In this document: piece by piece, positions 27,486 through 37,717 of the stretch | How positions within the stretch are numbered: position 1 is the stretch's first letter | Layout: every line of letters starts with the position of its first letter | Assembly: GCF_003258605.2 (NCBI RefSeq) | Contig: NZ_CP031264.1 | Coordinates: forward strand, 1,860,001 to 1,924,000 | Reading direction: 5' to 3' | Origin: Peterkaempfera bronchialis | Lineage (GTDB): Bacteria; Actinomycetota; Actinomycetes; Streptomycetales; Streptomycetaceae | Length of the DNA: 64,000 nucleotides | The notes under the pieces: generated by a model | The model's input: only the letters and a program-made list of their open reading frames with translations | The model's database searches: none | What the model was told of the DNA's origin: nothing | Translations under genes and position numbers: made by a program

Positions 27486-28159
27486 CCATCCGGGTGATCA
27501 TCGCCGACGACCAGGCCATGGTCCGCGCCGGGTTCGCCGCCCTGCTGGCGGCGCAGCCCGACATCGATGTGGTCGGCGAGGCACCGGACGGCCGGCAGGC
27601 GGTGGAGGTCAGCGGCCACACCCACCCTGACGTGGTGCTGATGGACGTCCGGATGCCCGAGATGGACGGCCTGGAGGCGACCCGGCGGCTGCTCTCCGCG
27701 CCGCCCGGCACCGTCCACCGCCCCCGGGTGCTGATGCTGACCACCTTCGACGTCGACGACTATGTGTACGAGGCGCTGCGCGCCGGGGCCAGCGGCTTTC
27801 TGCTCAAGGACGCGCCGCCCGCCGACCTGATCGCCGCCGTGCGGGTGGTCGCGGCCGGTGAGGCGCTGCTCGCGCCGTCCGTCACCCGCCGCCTGATCGA
27901 GGACTTCGCCCGGCAGCGCCCGGCCCCGCGCCGCGCTCCCGGACTGCGGCTGAATGCGCTCACCCCCCGGGAGACCGAGGTGCTGGAGCACATCGCCCGG
28001 GGGCTCTCCAACACCGAGATAGCCGAGGCGCTGGTGCTGGCCGAGCAGACGGTGAAGACGCATGTGGGGCGGATTCTGGCCAAGCTCGACCTGCGCGACC
28101 GGGCGCAGGCGGTGGTCTTCGCCTATGAGTCGGGGCTGGTCACCCCGGGCAGTGTGTGA
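27482..28159 (+). CDS. LuxR/NarL-type response regulator
   Basis: 225 residues. The receiver domain has the acidic pair DD at residues 9-10, phosphoacceptor Asp55 in VVLMDVRMPEMDG and the conserved Lys in GFLLKDAPP. The C-terminal LuxR helix-turn-helix reads LTPRETEVLEHIARGLSNTEIA and TVKTHVGRIL. The ATG overlaps the kinase stop. Targets are not visible; the next downstream gene is a secreted hydrolase 181 bases away and could be one. Confidence 0.95.
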   Translation: MTIRVIIADDQAMVRAGFAALLAAQPDIDVVGEAPDGRQAVEVSGHTHPDVVLMDVRMPEMDGLEATRRLLSAPPGTVHRPRVLMLTTFDVDDYVYEALRAGASGFLLKDAPPADLIAAVRVVAAGEALLAPSVTRRLIEDFARQRPAPRRAPGLRLNALTPRETEVLEHIARGLSNTEIAEALVLAEQTVKTHVGRILAKLDLRDRAQAVVFAYESGLVTPGSV

Positions 28160-28340
28160 GCCTGTGGTGAAGGCTCGATCCGGTTCCGGCGGCCTTGGGA
28201 GCCTTCGCCCGGCTTTGCCGGGTCGGCCGCCGTCCGGGTCCGACCCCGGCGCCGCTTAGGCTGGCTCTCGGTACACGGCACGGCAGGACCTCCGGGCACG
28301 GCCCGTTCGACGGTCGGCGGACCCAGGAGGACATGCACCG

Positions 28341-29523
<1,183 letters not shown>

Positions 29524-29528
<5 letters not shown>

Positions 29529-29836
29529 CCACCACCCGGGCCGCAGTGCCGACCCCGCCTCCGCCCGCGCAACGGGTACACCCGCCACCACGCACTGCCG
29601 CCACTACAGCAGCGCCGACTGACCACCGCCCCGGGCCATCGGCACCGACCCCGTCAGCCCGGCGTCCGCCCCCGCAACGGGCCACATCCGACTACCGCGC
29701 ACCACGCACCGCCACCGCAACGTGGACTGACCACCCCCGGGCCGCAGTGCCGACCCCGCCTCCGCCCACGCAACGGGCCACGCCGACTACCACGCACCGC
29801 CACCACACCGGGCCGCCACGGCAACGCCGCCCAACC
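29524..29836. repeat. Three degenerate direct repeats echoing the upstream gene's 3' end
   Basis: The end of the DUF1023 gene (GCCGACCCCG, then CGCAACGGGCCACGCC, then AACTGACC) recurs in compressed form three times in the 485-base gap. ACTGACC recurs at 29524, 29618 and 29726. A 41-base block at 29536-29576 is repeated at 29737-29777 with one mismatch. Units are about 94-108 bases. No intact reading frame of the hydrolase survives in them. The rest of the gap (29837-30013) holds only the leader of the second copy. Confidence 0.7.
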
Positions 29837-30013
29837 ACCTCCGCAGCAAGGCACCTGACGCCCCGTCACCACGCTCGCCCCTCCCCTACCCCGGTATCAC
29901 CCACGGGTTGGCTCCCCGGGGTGACGCCCCGCCACGCACCGCATTCCTAGGTTCCCCTCACCGGCCGCCGGACCCTCCGCGGCCCCGGCACCCACCGGAA
30001 GAGGAGACCACCC

Positions 30014-31204
30014 ATGCTGCGCCTGAAGCGCGCCCTGATCGCCGCCGTCCTGGTAGCGGCCGCCATCGCCGGCACGGCGGGCTGGGCGGCGGCCTCCGGG
30101 CAGACCCCGGTGACCGGACCGCCGTCCGGCACCGGTGCCTGGCTGTCGGACACCGCGTCGGGCAGGCGCCCGCCCGACCCGGCGACCGCCTCCGCAGCCG
30201 CCGTCGCCGCCTTCTTCGCCCGGCTGCCCCCGGCCGAGCAGCGGGCGCTGGCCGCCCGCCACCCGCTGGTCGTCGGCAACCTCGACGGTGCGCCGCCCGC
30301 CCTGCGCTACCGGGCCAACGCCCTCGCCCTCGCCGCCGAACGGACCCGCGAGCTGGCCCGCGCCACCGCCCCCGGCCTCACCGCCGAGGACCACGCCCAG
30401 GCCCGGCGCCGCGCCGAACGGTACGGCACGCTGCTGCGGCCGGGACGGCAGATCCTGGCGTTCGACCCGCGCGGCCGGGGCCTGGTCGCCGAGGTGTACG
30501 GGGACCTGGCGGCGGCCCGCCGGGTGGCCGTGGTGGTCCCCGGCTCCGACATCGACCTGGGGTCGTACGACCGCGAACGGGACCCATACGGCACCCCCGC
30601 GGGCATGGCCAAGGCGCTGCGGCAGCGGATGGCGCGGCAGCAGCCGGGCACCGCCACCGCCGCCGTCGCCTGGGTCGGCTACACCACCCCGGTCGGCCTG
30701 GGCGTGGACGCCGCCACCGCCCGGCTCGCCGAGGCCGGGGCCCCACGGCTGGACCGGTTCCTCTCCGGGCTGGCCGCGACCGTCCACCCGGCGGCGCCGC
30801 CCGCCGTCTTCTGCCACAGCTACGGCTCCGTGGTGTGCGGCCTGGCCGCACCGGCCATCGGCCCGGACGACGTCTCCGACCTGGTGGTCCTCGGCTCCCC
30901 CGGGATGCGCGCCGACGACGCGGCAGCCCTGCGCACCGGGGCGCGGGTCTGGGCGGCCCGCGACCCCGGCGACTGGATCGGCCGGGTCCCGCACCTCTCC
31001 CTGGGCGGCCTGGGCCACGGCGCCGACCCGGTCGACCCGGCCTTCGGTGCCCGCGTGGTCTCCGCCGACCGCGCGCAGGGCCACACCGGCTACTTCGCGC
31101 CGGACACCGACTCGCTCGCCAACTTCGCCGACATCGCGCTCGGCGACTACCCCGCCGTCGGCTGCGCCACGGACGACCAGGAGTGCCGCGATGACCTCGT
31201 CTGA
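30014..31204 (+). CDS. Secreted alpha/beta hydrolase, DUF1023 family (copy 2)
   Basis: 396 residues, a tandem paralogue of the protein at 28341 and colinear with it. It has a signal peptide (MLRLKRALIAAVLVAAAIAG), FDPRGRGLVAEVYGDL, VAVVVPGSDIDLG, WVGYTTPVGLG, nucleophile elbow CHSYGS, and GLGHGADPVDP near the end. The C-terminus differs by an extra tail with two Cys (GCATDDQECRDD) that copy 1 lacks, which could form a disulfide outside the cell. AGAGGAGA lies before the ATG. Its stop lies inside the next gene, so it is coupled to the acyltransferase. Confidence 0.88.
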   Translation: MLRLKRALIAAVLVAAAIAGTAGWAAASGQTPVTGPPSGTGAWLSDTASGRRPPDPATASAAAVAAFFARLPPAEQRALAARHPLVVGNLDGAPPALRYRANALALAAERTRELARATAPGLTAEDHAQARRRAERYGTLLRPGRQILAFDPRGRGLVAEVYGDLAAARRVAVVVPGSDIDLGSYDRERDPYGTPAGMAKALRQRMARQQPGTATAAVAWVGYTTPVGLGVDAATARLAEAGAPRLDRFLSGLAATVHPAAPPAVFCHSYGSVVCGLAAPAIGPDDVSDLVVLGSPGMRADDAAALRTGARVWAARDPGDWIGRVPHLSLGGLGHGADPVDPAFGARVVSADRAQGHTGYFAPDTDSLANFADIALGDYPAVGCATDDQECRDDLV

Positions 31205-32447
31205 CCTCGCCCCCGCCCGCACCCCCGCCCCCGCCCGCGCCGCCTTCCACCGGGCCGCGCTCCGCGTGGACGCCGCCACCCCCGCCCACCGCGACCGGGC
31301 CCTGGACGGCCTGCGCGCCCTGGCCCTGCTGGCCGTGCCCACCGGCCACTGGCTGCTCGGCGGCTTCACCCGGTCGCCCGACGGCGCGCTGCACAACGCC
31401 AGCCCGCTCTCCTCCCTCGGCTTCTTCGCCCCGGTCAGCTGGGTGCTTCAGATGCTCGGGGTCTTCTTCCTGGTCGGCGGCCACGCCTCGGTGCTCTCCC
31501 TGCGCCGCGCCACCGCCCGTGGCGCGTCCACCGGCGACTGGCTGCGCGGCCGGCTGGCCCGGCTGGGCCGCCCGGTGCTGGGCGTCACCGCCGTATGGGC
31601 ACTGCTGCTGCCGCTGCTCCAGGCGGCCGGGGTACCGGGGGCCACCCTGCGGACCGCCGCCGTACTGGTGGTCCAGCCGCTCTGGTTCGTCGGCGTCTAC
31701 GCCGGGGTCACCGCGCTCACTCCGTACTGCGTGCGGGCGACGCGCCGCCTCGGCGGCTGGGCGGCGGCCCCGCTGCTCGCCTCGGTGGCCGTGGTGGACC
31801 TGCTGCGGTACGGCCCGTGGTCGGCGTCGATGCCCTCCTGGCTGGGGCTGGCCAACCTGCTCCCCGGCTGGCTGTTCGCCTACCAGCTGGGCGTCTCCTG
31901 GGGTGAGGGGCGGCTGGGGCGGCGCGGTGGGCGGCTGCTGCTGGCGGGCGGGGCGGCGCTGTTCGCGGTGCTGCTGGTGGCGTTCCACTACCCGGCGAGC
32001 ATGGTCGGGGTGCCGGGGGTGGACCGGACCAACTCGCACCCGCCGTCCCTGCTGGTAGTGGCGCTGGCGGCGGTGCAGTGCGGCGCGGCGGTGCTGCTGC
32101 GGGAGCGGCTGGGCCGGTGGCTGCGGCGCCCGGCGCTGTGGGCCCCGGTGGTGCTGGTGAACCTGTCGGCGATGACGATCTTCTGCTGGCACCAGAGCGC
32201 CATGCTGGCGGTGGCCGTGCCGGGTGCGGCCCTGGGCACCGTCCCCGGTCTCACGGGCGCCCCGGACTCGCCGGGCTGGGCGCTGGCCCGGCTCTGCTGG
32301 CTGCCGCTCTTCGCCGTCGCGCTGGTCGGGATCGGCCGCCTCACCCGGCGGCTGGAGGCGCCGTGGACGGGTGTCCCGCGCGCCGGGCGGGCGGTGGCCG
32401 GGGCGCTGGCGGCCGGGTTCGCGGTGTACGCCCTGGCGGTGGTCTGA
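31191..32447 (+). CDS. Acyltransferase 3-family membrane protein
   Basis: 418 residues with about ten membrane segments. The N-terminal RDRALDGLRALALLAVPTGHW carries the Arg and His positions conserved in acyltransferase-3 proteins, followed by MLGVFFLVGGHASVLSLRR. These enzymes move acyl groups onto cell-surface or secreted carbohydrates and antibiotics. The start overlaps the DUF1023 copy 2 gene by 14 bases, with GGAG before it. An exported esterase-like hydrolase and an O-acyltransferase in one transcript suggest opposing steps on the same surface acyl group; this is inference. Confidence 0.85.
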   Translation: MTSSDLAPARTPAPARAAFHRAALRVDAATPAHRDRALDGLRALALLAVPTGHWLLGGFTRSPDGALHNASPLSSLGFFAPVSWVLQMLGVFFLVGGHASVLSLRRATARGASTGDWLRGRLARLGRPVLGVTAVWALLLPLLQAAGVPGATLRTAAVLVVQPLWFVGVYAGVTALTPYCVRATRRLGGWAAAPLLASVAVVDLLRYGPWSASMPSWLGLANLLPGWLFAYQLGVSWGEGRLGRRGGRLLLAGGAALFAVLLVAFHYPASMVGVPGVDRTNSHPPSLLVVALAAVQCGAAVLLRERLGRWLRRPALWAPVVLVNLSAMTIFCWHQSAMLAVAVPGAALGTVPGLTGAPDSPGWALARLCWLPLFAVALVGIGRLTRRLEAPWTGVPRAGRAVAGALAAGFAVYALAVV

Positions 32448-32485
32448 GCGGGCCCGCTGTCGGACCCTGCGGTTAACCTCGGGCC

Positions 32486-32836
32486 ATGGTGACGTTCGAC
32501 GAGTTCAAGGCCATGGGTCTGGCCCTGCCCCAGGCCACCGAGAGGGTGACCTGGGGCACGAGTGTGACCATCCGGATCGGCGAGCGGATGTTCGCTCTCG
32601 GCGCCCCGGAGTCGCGCTCCGCCTCGGTGAAGGCGACCCGGGAGGACCAGGCGGAGCTAGTCGCCGCCGCGCCGGAGACCTTCTCGGTGGCACCGTATGT
32701 CGGCCGCTTCGGCTGGGTCCGGATCGCGCTGGACCAGGTCGATCCGGACGAGCTTCGCGACCTGCTCACCGATGCCTGGCGGCGCACCGCGCCCAGGAGG
32801 CTGGTCAGGGAGTTCGACGCGGCCGAGCCGGGCTGA
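32486..32836 (+). CDS. MmcQ/YjbR-family DNA-binding protein
   Basis: 116 residues with the YjbR/CyaY-like fold: FDEFKAMGLALPQATERVTWG at the start, RIGERMFALG in the middle and the conserved APYVGRFGWVRIALDQVDPDELRDLL segment towards the end. The family is named DNA-binding but its role is not settled. It follows the acyltransferase by 38 bases on the same strand and may be read through from it. Confidence 0.88.
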   Translation: MVTFDEFKAMGLALPQATERVTWGTSVTIRIGERMFALGAPESRSASVKATREDQAELVAAAPETFSVAPYVGRFGWVRIALDQVDPDELRDLLTDAWRRTAPRRLVREFDAAEPG

Positions 32837-32859
32837 CCCGCCCGACTGCTCGCGGCCGA

Positions 32860-33870
32860 CTACTCGCGACCGGCGGAGGTGCCGCTCATGTCGGAGTAGC
32901 GGTCACCGACCACCCGGTCGGCGATCGGCTCCAGCGCGGCCAGCTCCTCGGCGGTGAGGTGCAGTGTCGCGGCGGCGGTGTTCTCCTCCAGCCGGCTGCG
33001 CCTCCGGGTACCGGGGATCGGCACCACGGTCAGCCCGTGCACCTCGGCACGCTGGTGCACCCAGGCCAGGGCCACCTGGGCCGGTGTCGCACCGCGCGCG
33101 GCGGCGATCTTCCGGATCGGCTCGACCAGCTCGGCGTTGGCCTTGGCGTTGTCGCCGCTGAAGCGCGGCTGGTCCCTGCGGTAGTCGTCCGCGCCCAGTT
33201 CGGCGCCGGAGGCGAACGCTCCGGTCAGGAAGCCCCGGCCGAGCGGGGAGTACGGCACGAAGGCGACGCCCAGCTCGGCCGCCACCGGGACGGCGGAGCG
33301 CTCCACGTCCCGGGAGAAGAGCGACCACTCCGACTGGAGCGCGGAGATCGGGTGCACGGCGTGCGCCTCCCGCAGCTCGGCGCCGGTCACCTCGGAGAGG
33401 CCCAGATGGCGGACCTTCCCGGCCCGCACCAGCTCCGCCATGGCGCCGACCGACTCGGCGAGCGGTACGGCGGGGTCGCGGCGGTGCATGTAGTAGAGGT
33501 CGATGACGTCCACACCGAGGCGGCGCAGCGAGCTGTCGACGGCGGAGCGGATGTACTCGGGGCGGTTGCAGACCCCCCGGTACGCGGGGTCGTCAGCGCG
33601 CCGCTCGATGCCGAACTTGGTGGCGAGCACCACCCGGTCGCGGTGGGCCCGGACGAAGGGCCCGATCAGCTCCTCGTTGTGGCCGGAGCCGTAGATGTCG
33701 GCGGTGTCGAAGAGGGTGACGCCCAGTTCCAGCGCACGGTCGAGGGTGGCCAGGGCCTCCGTGGTGTCGGTGGGGCCGTAGAACTCGCTCATGCCCATGC
33801 AGCCGAGGCCCTGCACCCCCACGGTGGGGCCGTTGCTGCCGAGCGTGCAGGTGGGGAGGGTGGTGGTCAT
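32860..33870 (-). CDS. Aldo/keto reductase
   Basis: 336 residues. The AKR barrel is visible through LGLGCMGMSEFYGP-like GLGCMGMSEFYGP, the catalytic Asp/Tyr in FDTADIYGSGHNEELIG, Lys in LATKFGI, and His in DLYYMHRRDP. The cofactor end reads IPGTRRRSRLEEN, which is NADPH-type. Its ATG overlaps the MerR gene stop by ATGA, so it is the second gene of a MerR-AKR operon. The substrate is probably an electrophilic aldehyde or ketone sensed by the regulator. Confidence 0.93.
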   Translation of the reverse strand: MTTTLPTCTLGSNGPTVGVQGLGCMGMSEFYGPTDTTEALATLDRALELGVTLFDTADIYGSGHNEELIGPFVRAHRDRVVLATKFGIERRADDPAYRGVCNRPEYIRSAVDSSLRRLGVDVIDLYYMHRRDPAVPLAESVGAMAELVRAGKVRHLGLSEVTGAELREAHAVHPISALQSEWSLFSRDVERSAVPVAAELGVAFVPYSPLGRGFLTGAFASGAELGADDYRRDQPRFSGDNAKANAELVEPIRKIAAARGATPAQVALAWVHQRAEVHGLTVVPIPGTRRRSRLEENTAAATLHLTAEELAALEPIADRVVGDRYSDMSGTSAGRE

Positions 33871-34355
33871 GCGGTGCGGTTCCCTTCCGCCGCCGGTGCG
33901 GCGTCCGAGTAGAAGCCGATCTTGTGGTCGAGGACGGCGAGGGTGGTCTGGAGGTCGGTGATGCGCTGCCGCACCTCCTCGCGGTGGGCCCGGAGCAGTT
34001 CATGGCGCTCGGCGAAGGTGTGGTCGCCGGCCCGGACCAGTTCGGCGTAGCGGACCATGTCGGCGACCGACATGCCGGTGAGGCGCAGCTTGCCGAGGAA
34101 GGCGAGCCACCCCAGGTCCTTGTCGCTGTAGCGGCGCTGCCCGGAGTAGGAGCGGTCGATCCGCTCCAGCAGGCCGATCCGCTCGTACCAGCGCAGGGTG
34201 TGGGCGGTGAGGCCGCTGCGGGCCGCCACCTCGCCGATGGTGTGCCGGGGCGTGTCGTCGGCCCCCGGTCCGCCCGGCGGGGCGTCGGCGCAGCTCGCCA
34301 CGGCGGCGGGTGCGTCGAGGACGACGGGTCGGGTGATCGGGCGGGCGACGGCCAT
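33867..34355 (-). CDS. MerR-family transcriptional regulator
   Basis: 162 residues. After an Ala/Pro-rich N-terminus the MerR domain runs TIGEVAARSGLTAHTLRWYERIGLL to RYSDKDLGWLAFLGKLRLTGMS, followed by the dimerisation helix. There is one Cys (Ala-Ser-Cys near residue 22) before the domain and none in a metal-binding loop, so an organic or redox signal is more likely than a metal. It controls its own operon with the aldo/keto reductase. The promoter upstream has the long spacer typical of MerR-activated promoters (34398-34428). Confidence 0.92.
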   Translation of the reverse strand: MAVARPITRPVVLDAPAAVASCADAPPGGPGADDTPRHTIGEVAARSGLTAHTLRWYERIGLLERIDRSYSGQRRYSDKDLGWLAFLGKLRLTGMSVADMVRYAELVRAGDHTFAERHELLRAHREEVRQRITDLQTTLAVLDHKIGFYSDAAPAAEGNRTA

Positions 34356-34397
34356 GGCGGTACCCCCTGGTTTCCTGCGCTCCGTACGGCAGTTCCG

Positions 34398-34428
34398 ACG
34401 CTAGCGACATGGAGTGCACTCCAAGCAA
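34398..34428 (-). promoter_or_regulatory. MerR-type promoter with 19-bp spacer and palindrome
   Basis: On the minus strand TTGCTT (34423-34428) and TAGCGT (34398-34403) are 19 bases apart, the long spacing characteristic of MerR-controlled promoters. The spacer contains the perfect palindrome TGGAGTGCACTCCA (34410-34423). The operon start is 43 bases downstream of the -10. Confidence 0.7.
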
Positions 34429-34484
34429 TCACAGCCTGCGGCCTCCCGCGATCCGACCCGCCGGGGGCCCGTAGAGTCGGGGCC

Positions 34485-35318
34485 ATGGAGAGTCTGAGGG
34501 TGATCGAGGAATGGCCGGTTCCGGTGGCGGCGGCGGCCGTGGTGCGGGGACGGGACGGGGCGGTACTGGGGTCGCATGGGCCGCAGCAGCGGGAGTTCGC
34601 CCTGGCCTCGGTGACCAAGCTGCTCAGCGCGTACGCGGTGCTGGTCGCGGTGGAGGAGGGCGTCTTCGAGCTGGACGACCCGGCGGGCCCGGAGGGCTCG
34701 ACCGTACGGCACCTGCTGGCGCACACCTCGGGGCTGGCCTTTGACGAGCACCGGGCGATGGCGGCGCCGGGCACCCGCCGGCTGTACTCCAACGCCGGTT
34801 TCGACGTGCTGGCGGAGACGCTGGAGAAGGCGTCGGGCATCCCGTTCGCGCAGTACGCCGCCGAGGCGGTGTTCCAGCCGCTGGGGATGGCGGCGACCCG
34901 GATCGACCCCGGCCACCGGGCCCCGGCGGGGGCGGGCGGGGTGTCGACAGCGGCCGACCTAGCCCGGTTCGCCGCCGAGGTGCAGGCACCGGCGCTGCTG
35001 GACCCCTCCACGGTCGAGGCGGCGACCCGAGTGGTGGCGTACCCGGGGCTGAGCGGGGTGCTGCCGGGCTTCGGGCACCAGCGGCCCAACGACTGGGGGC
35101 TGGGCTTCGAGATCCGGGGCGGCAAGGCGCCGCACTGGACCGGCGCCCGCAGTTCGGCGCGGACCTTCGGCCACTTCGGGCAGTCCGGCACCTTCCTGTG
35201 GTTCGACCCGGCGGCGGGCGCGGCCTGCGTCTGCCTCGCCGACCGCGACTTCGGGCCGTGGGCCGCCGAGGTGTGGCCGCCCTTCACCGACGGCGTCCTG
35301 GCGGAGCTGGCCGGCTGA
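34485..35318 (+). CDS. Beta-lactamase-fold serine hydrolase (class C/PBP type)
   Basis: 277 residues. The three active-site motifs of the serine beta-lactamase/PBP fold are present: S-x-x-K as ASVTK near residue 45, Y-x-N as LYSNAG near residue 105 and HFGQSG (the H/K-T-G equivalent) near residue 229. There is no signal peptide, so it is probably an intracellular esterase or peptidase rather than a secreted beta-lactamase. It is divergent from the MerR-AKR operon and convergent with the pirin gene. Substrate unknown. Confidence 0.88.
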   Translation: MESLRVIEEWPVPVAAAAVVRGRDGAVLGSHGPQQREFALASVTKLLSAYAVLVAVEEGVFELDDPAGPEGSTVRHLLAHTSGLAFDEHRAMAAPGTRRLYSNAGFDVLAETLEKASGIPFAQYAAEAVFQPLGMAATRIDPGHRAPAGAGGVSTAADLARFAAEVQAPALLDPSTVEAATRVVAYPGLSGVLPGFGHQRPNDWGLGFEIRGGKAPHWTGARSSARTFGHFGQSGTFLWFDPAAGAACVCLADRDFGPWAAEVWPPFTDGVLAELAG

Positions 35319-35328
35319 CCCCCGGGGT

Positions 35329-36102
35329 TCAGCCGAGCAGCAGTCCCGAGTGCATCTCCCAGAGCAGCAGTTCGGCGCCGTCCTCCCCGGCGGTGGGGGC
35401 GATCAGGGCCGGGCCGGTGATCCGGGCGCTGTCGCCGGGGCGCAGGTCGCGGCCGGTGCCATGGGGCCCGGCGGCGGTACGGAAGCCGAGTGAGCCGCGC
35501 AGCAGGTGGAGGTGGCGGAAGGGGGCGTCGGGCAGCTCGGGGAGGGGCTGCCAGGGCCCGGCCGTGACATGGTGCAGGGCGGCGTCGCGGCGGCGCAGCC
35601 GCAGCGCCTCGCCGTCCGCGTCGCGCTCCATGCCGGAGGCGAGCAGGGTGAGCCCGCCGCCGCCGGGGGCCGGGCGGCGCAGCCCGTACGCGGGTTCGGC
35701 GTCGAACCGGTCCGGCTGCAGCCACATCTGCACAAACCGCACCGGCTCGGTCGCCCCGCCGAGGTTGCGCTCGGTGTGGGCGACGCCGGTGCCCGCGCCG
35801 AGGTACTGGACCATGCCGGGCCGGACCACGCCCGCGTGGCCCCGGTCGTCGCGGTGGGCGAGCGCGCCTTCGGCCACCCAGGTGAGGATCTCCGTGTCGC
35901 GGTGGCGGTGGGACGCGAAGCCGGCGCCGGGGGCCAGCAGTTCCTCGTTGCAGGCGAGCAGCGCGCCGAAGTGGGTGTTCCGGGGGTCGTAGTGGCCGGA
36001 GAAGGAGAAGGCGTGCCGGGTCTCGATCCCCTCCGCGGGGGTGGAGCGGTAGCGCTCGGCGGCGCGGCGCACCTCCGCGCGCGGCCGGGGCTGCTCGGTC
36101 AC
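35329..36102 (-). CDS. Pirin-family bicupin protein
   Basis: 257 residues. The N-terminal pirin cupin has RHAFSFSGHYDPRNTHFGALLACN, the metal-binding FASHRHRDTEILTWV and AHTERN. The C-terminal cupin is shorter and Gly/Ala-rich. Bacterial pirins of this YhhW-like length bind iron, and some are quercetinases or respond to oxidative stress. GTG 36102 is chosen because GGAG lies six bases upstream; frames reading further upstream are not protein-like. It converges on the serine hydrolase gene. Confidence 0.88.
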   Translation of the reverse strand: MTEQPRPRAEVRRAAERYRSTPAEGIETRHAFSFSGHYDPRNTHFGALLACNEELLAPGAGFASHRHRDTEILTWVAEGALAHRDDRGHAGVVRPGMVQYLGAGTGVAHTERNLGGATEPVRFVQMWLQPDRFDAEPAYGLRRPAPGGGGLTLLASGMERDADGEALRLRRRDAALHHVTAGPWQPLPELPDAPFRHLHLLRGSLGFRTAAGPHGTGRDLRPGDSARITGPALIAPTAGEDGAELLLWEMHSGLLLG

Positions 36103-36170
36103 ATCGGGCTCCGTTCGGGTGGGCGGCTCGGGGTGGGCGGCCGGGCGGGATGCCGGGTGGGGCGCCCGGC

Positions 36171-36200
36171 ATCCGGAAGATATCCGGAAGATATCCGGAA
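36171..36200. repeat. ATATCCGGAAG direct repeat upstream of fasR
   Basis: ATCCGGAAGAT occurs at 36171 and again 11 bases later, followed by ATCCGGAAC. Because TCCGGA and GATATC are each palindromic the array is also internally self-complementary. It lies between the pirin and fasR genes and could be an operator. Confidence 0.5.
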
Positions 36201-36303
36201 CGGCCCCGCGCTCCGGGTCGGCCTGCGGAGATGTGAGCGGTGCCACCGCCGTCGAGCGGGGGCGTGTGCACGAGCACAGCCGCGCGTGAGGCACGCTAGT
36301 GCT

Positions 36304-37626
36304 GTGCCAGCCGCCTCAGCGAAGAACGCAACGAACGACCCGGCAGAGAAGGCCGTGGAGCCTGCCGCCATGCCCGGGCCCGCCCCGACCGGTGGTGGTG
36401 CGGCCGTGCCGCAGCCACCGAAGCAGGGGGCGCGGCGCGGCACCGCACTGGAGCGCAGACTGGCCGCCGAACGGCATGCCGCCACGCTGCGGCGGCTGGA
36501 GAAGGCCTCCGGCCGGCTCGCCACCAACGCCATCCAGCGGATGGACGAGACGCTCTCCTGGTACCGCCGGATGCCGCCCGAGCACCGGTCCTGGATCGGC
36601 CTGGTGGCGCAGGCGGGCATCGCCGCCTTCACGGAGTGGTTCCGCCACCCCGAGGCGCCGCAGGCGATGTCCACCGATGTCTTCGGCACCGCACCGCGCG
36701 AACTGACCCGGGCGGTGACGCTGCGCCAGACGGTGGAGATGATCCGGATCAGCATCCAGGTGGTCGAGGAGGCCATCGACGAGCTGGCCGCGCCCGGCGA
36801 CGAGGCGGGGCTGCGCGAGGCGGTCCTGGTGTACGCCCGGGAGCTGGCCTTCGCCACCGCGCAGGTGTACGCGCAGGCGGCCGAGGCGCGGGGCGCCTGG
36901 GATGCCCGGCTGGAGGCGCTGGTGGTCAACTCGCTGCTCTCCGGGGACGCCGACGAGGGGGCGCTGTCCCGGGCGGCGGCGCTCGGCTGGGGGTCGCCCG
37001 ACCAGGTGATGGTGGTGATGGGCAGCGCTCCGGACGGCGACAGCGAGCTGGTGGTGGAGGCGATCCGCCGGGCCGCCCGCCGGGCCCGGCTGCATGTCCT
37101 GACCGGGGTGCTGGGCAACCGTCTGGTGGTGGTGGTCGGCGGGTCCATGGACCCCATGCACGCCGCCCGCGCGCTGATCGGCCAGTTCGCGCCCGGCCCG
37201 GTGGTGGTGGGCCCCACGGTGGGCGACCTGCTCTCCGCGACCCGGTCCGCGCAGGCCGCCTCGGGTGCGCTGCGCGCCTGCGGAGCATGGCCGGACGCGC
37301 CGCGCCCGGTGCTGGCGGACGATCTGCTGCCGGAGCGGGCACTGGCGGGCGACCAGGCCGCCAGGCGCCAGCTGGTGGAGGAGATCTACATCCCGCTGGA
37401 GGAGGCCGGCTCCGCGCTGCTGGAGACGCTCTCGGTCTACCTGGAGCAGGCATCGTCGCTGGAGGGGGCGGCGCGGATGCTCTTCGTCCATCCCAACACC
37501 GTCCGCTACCGGCTGCGACGTGTGACCGACGTCACGGGCTACACCCCGTCCGACGTACGCTCGGCATTCACCCTGCGGATCGCCCTGGCCCTGGGCCGTC
37601 TCGACGCGCCCGGCGACCGCCGCTGA
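36304..37626 (+). CDS. fasR: FasR, PucR-family activator of fatty acid biosynthesis
   Basis: 440 residues. The N-terminal third is Ala/Pro-rich; the middle holds the PucR/CdaR-like region with LEALVVNSLLSG and GNRLVVVVGG. The C-terminal PucR helix-turn-helix is LLETLSVYLEQASSLEGAARMLFVHPNTVRYRLRR in short motifs such as VHPNTVRYRL. In Streptomyces coelicolor FasR sits directly upstream of fabD-fabH-acpP-fabF and activates it, and the same order is found here. GTG 36304 is the likely start, though no clear ribosome-binding site precedes it and a leaderless transcript is possible. Confidence 0.92.
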   Translation: MPAASAKNATNDPAEKAVEPAAMPGPAPTGGGAAVPQPPKQGARRGTALERRLAAERHAATLRRLEKASGRLATNAIQRMDETLSWYRRMPPEHRSWIGLVAQAGIAAFTEWFRHPEAPQAMSTDVFGTAPRELTRAVTLRQTVEMIRISIQVVEEAIDELAAPGDEAGLREAVLVYARELAFATAQVYAQAAEARGAWDARLEALVVNSLLSGDADEGALSRAAALGWGSPDQVMVVMGSAPDGDSELVVEAIRRAARRARLHVLTGVLGNRLVVVVGGSMDPMHAARALIGQFAPGPVVVGPTVGDLLSATRSAQAASGALRACGAWPDAPRPVLADDLLPERALAGDQAARRQLVEEIYIPLEEAGSALLETLSVYLEQASSLEGAARMLFVHPNTVRYRLRRVTDVTGYTPSDVRSAFTLRIALALGRLDAPGDRR

Positions 37627-37717
37627 ACCCGCTGTAGGGAATCCACAAACCGCGTGTAATTTCTTGGTAACCGCCGTCTACCCGTGCCGGAGCACCCGGC
37701 AGGAGAGGGTTGATTCC

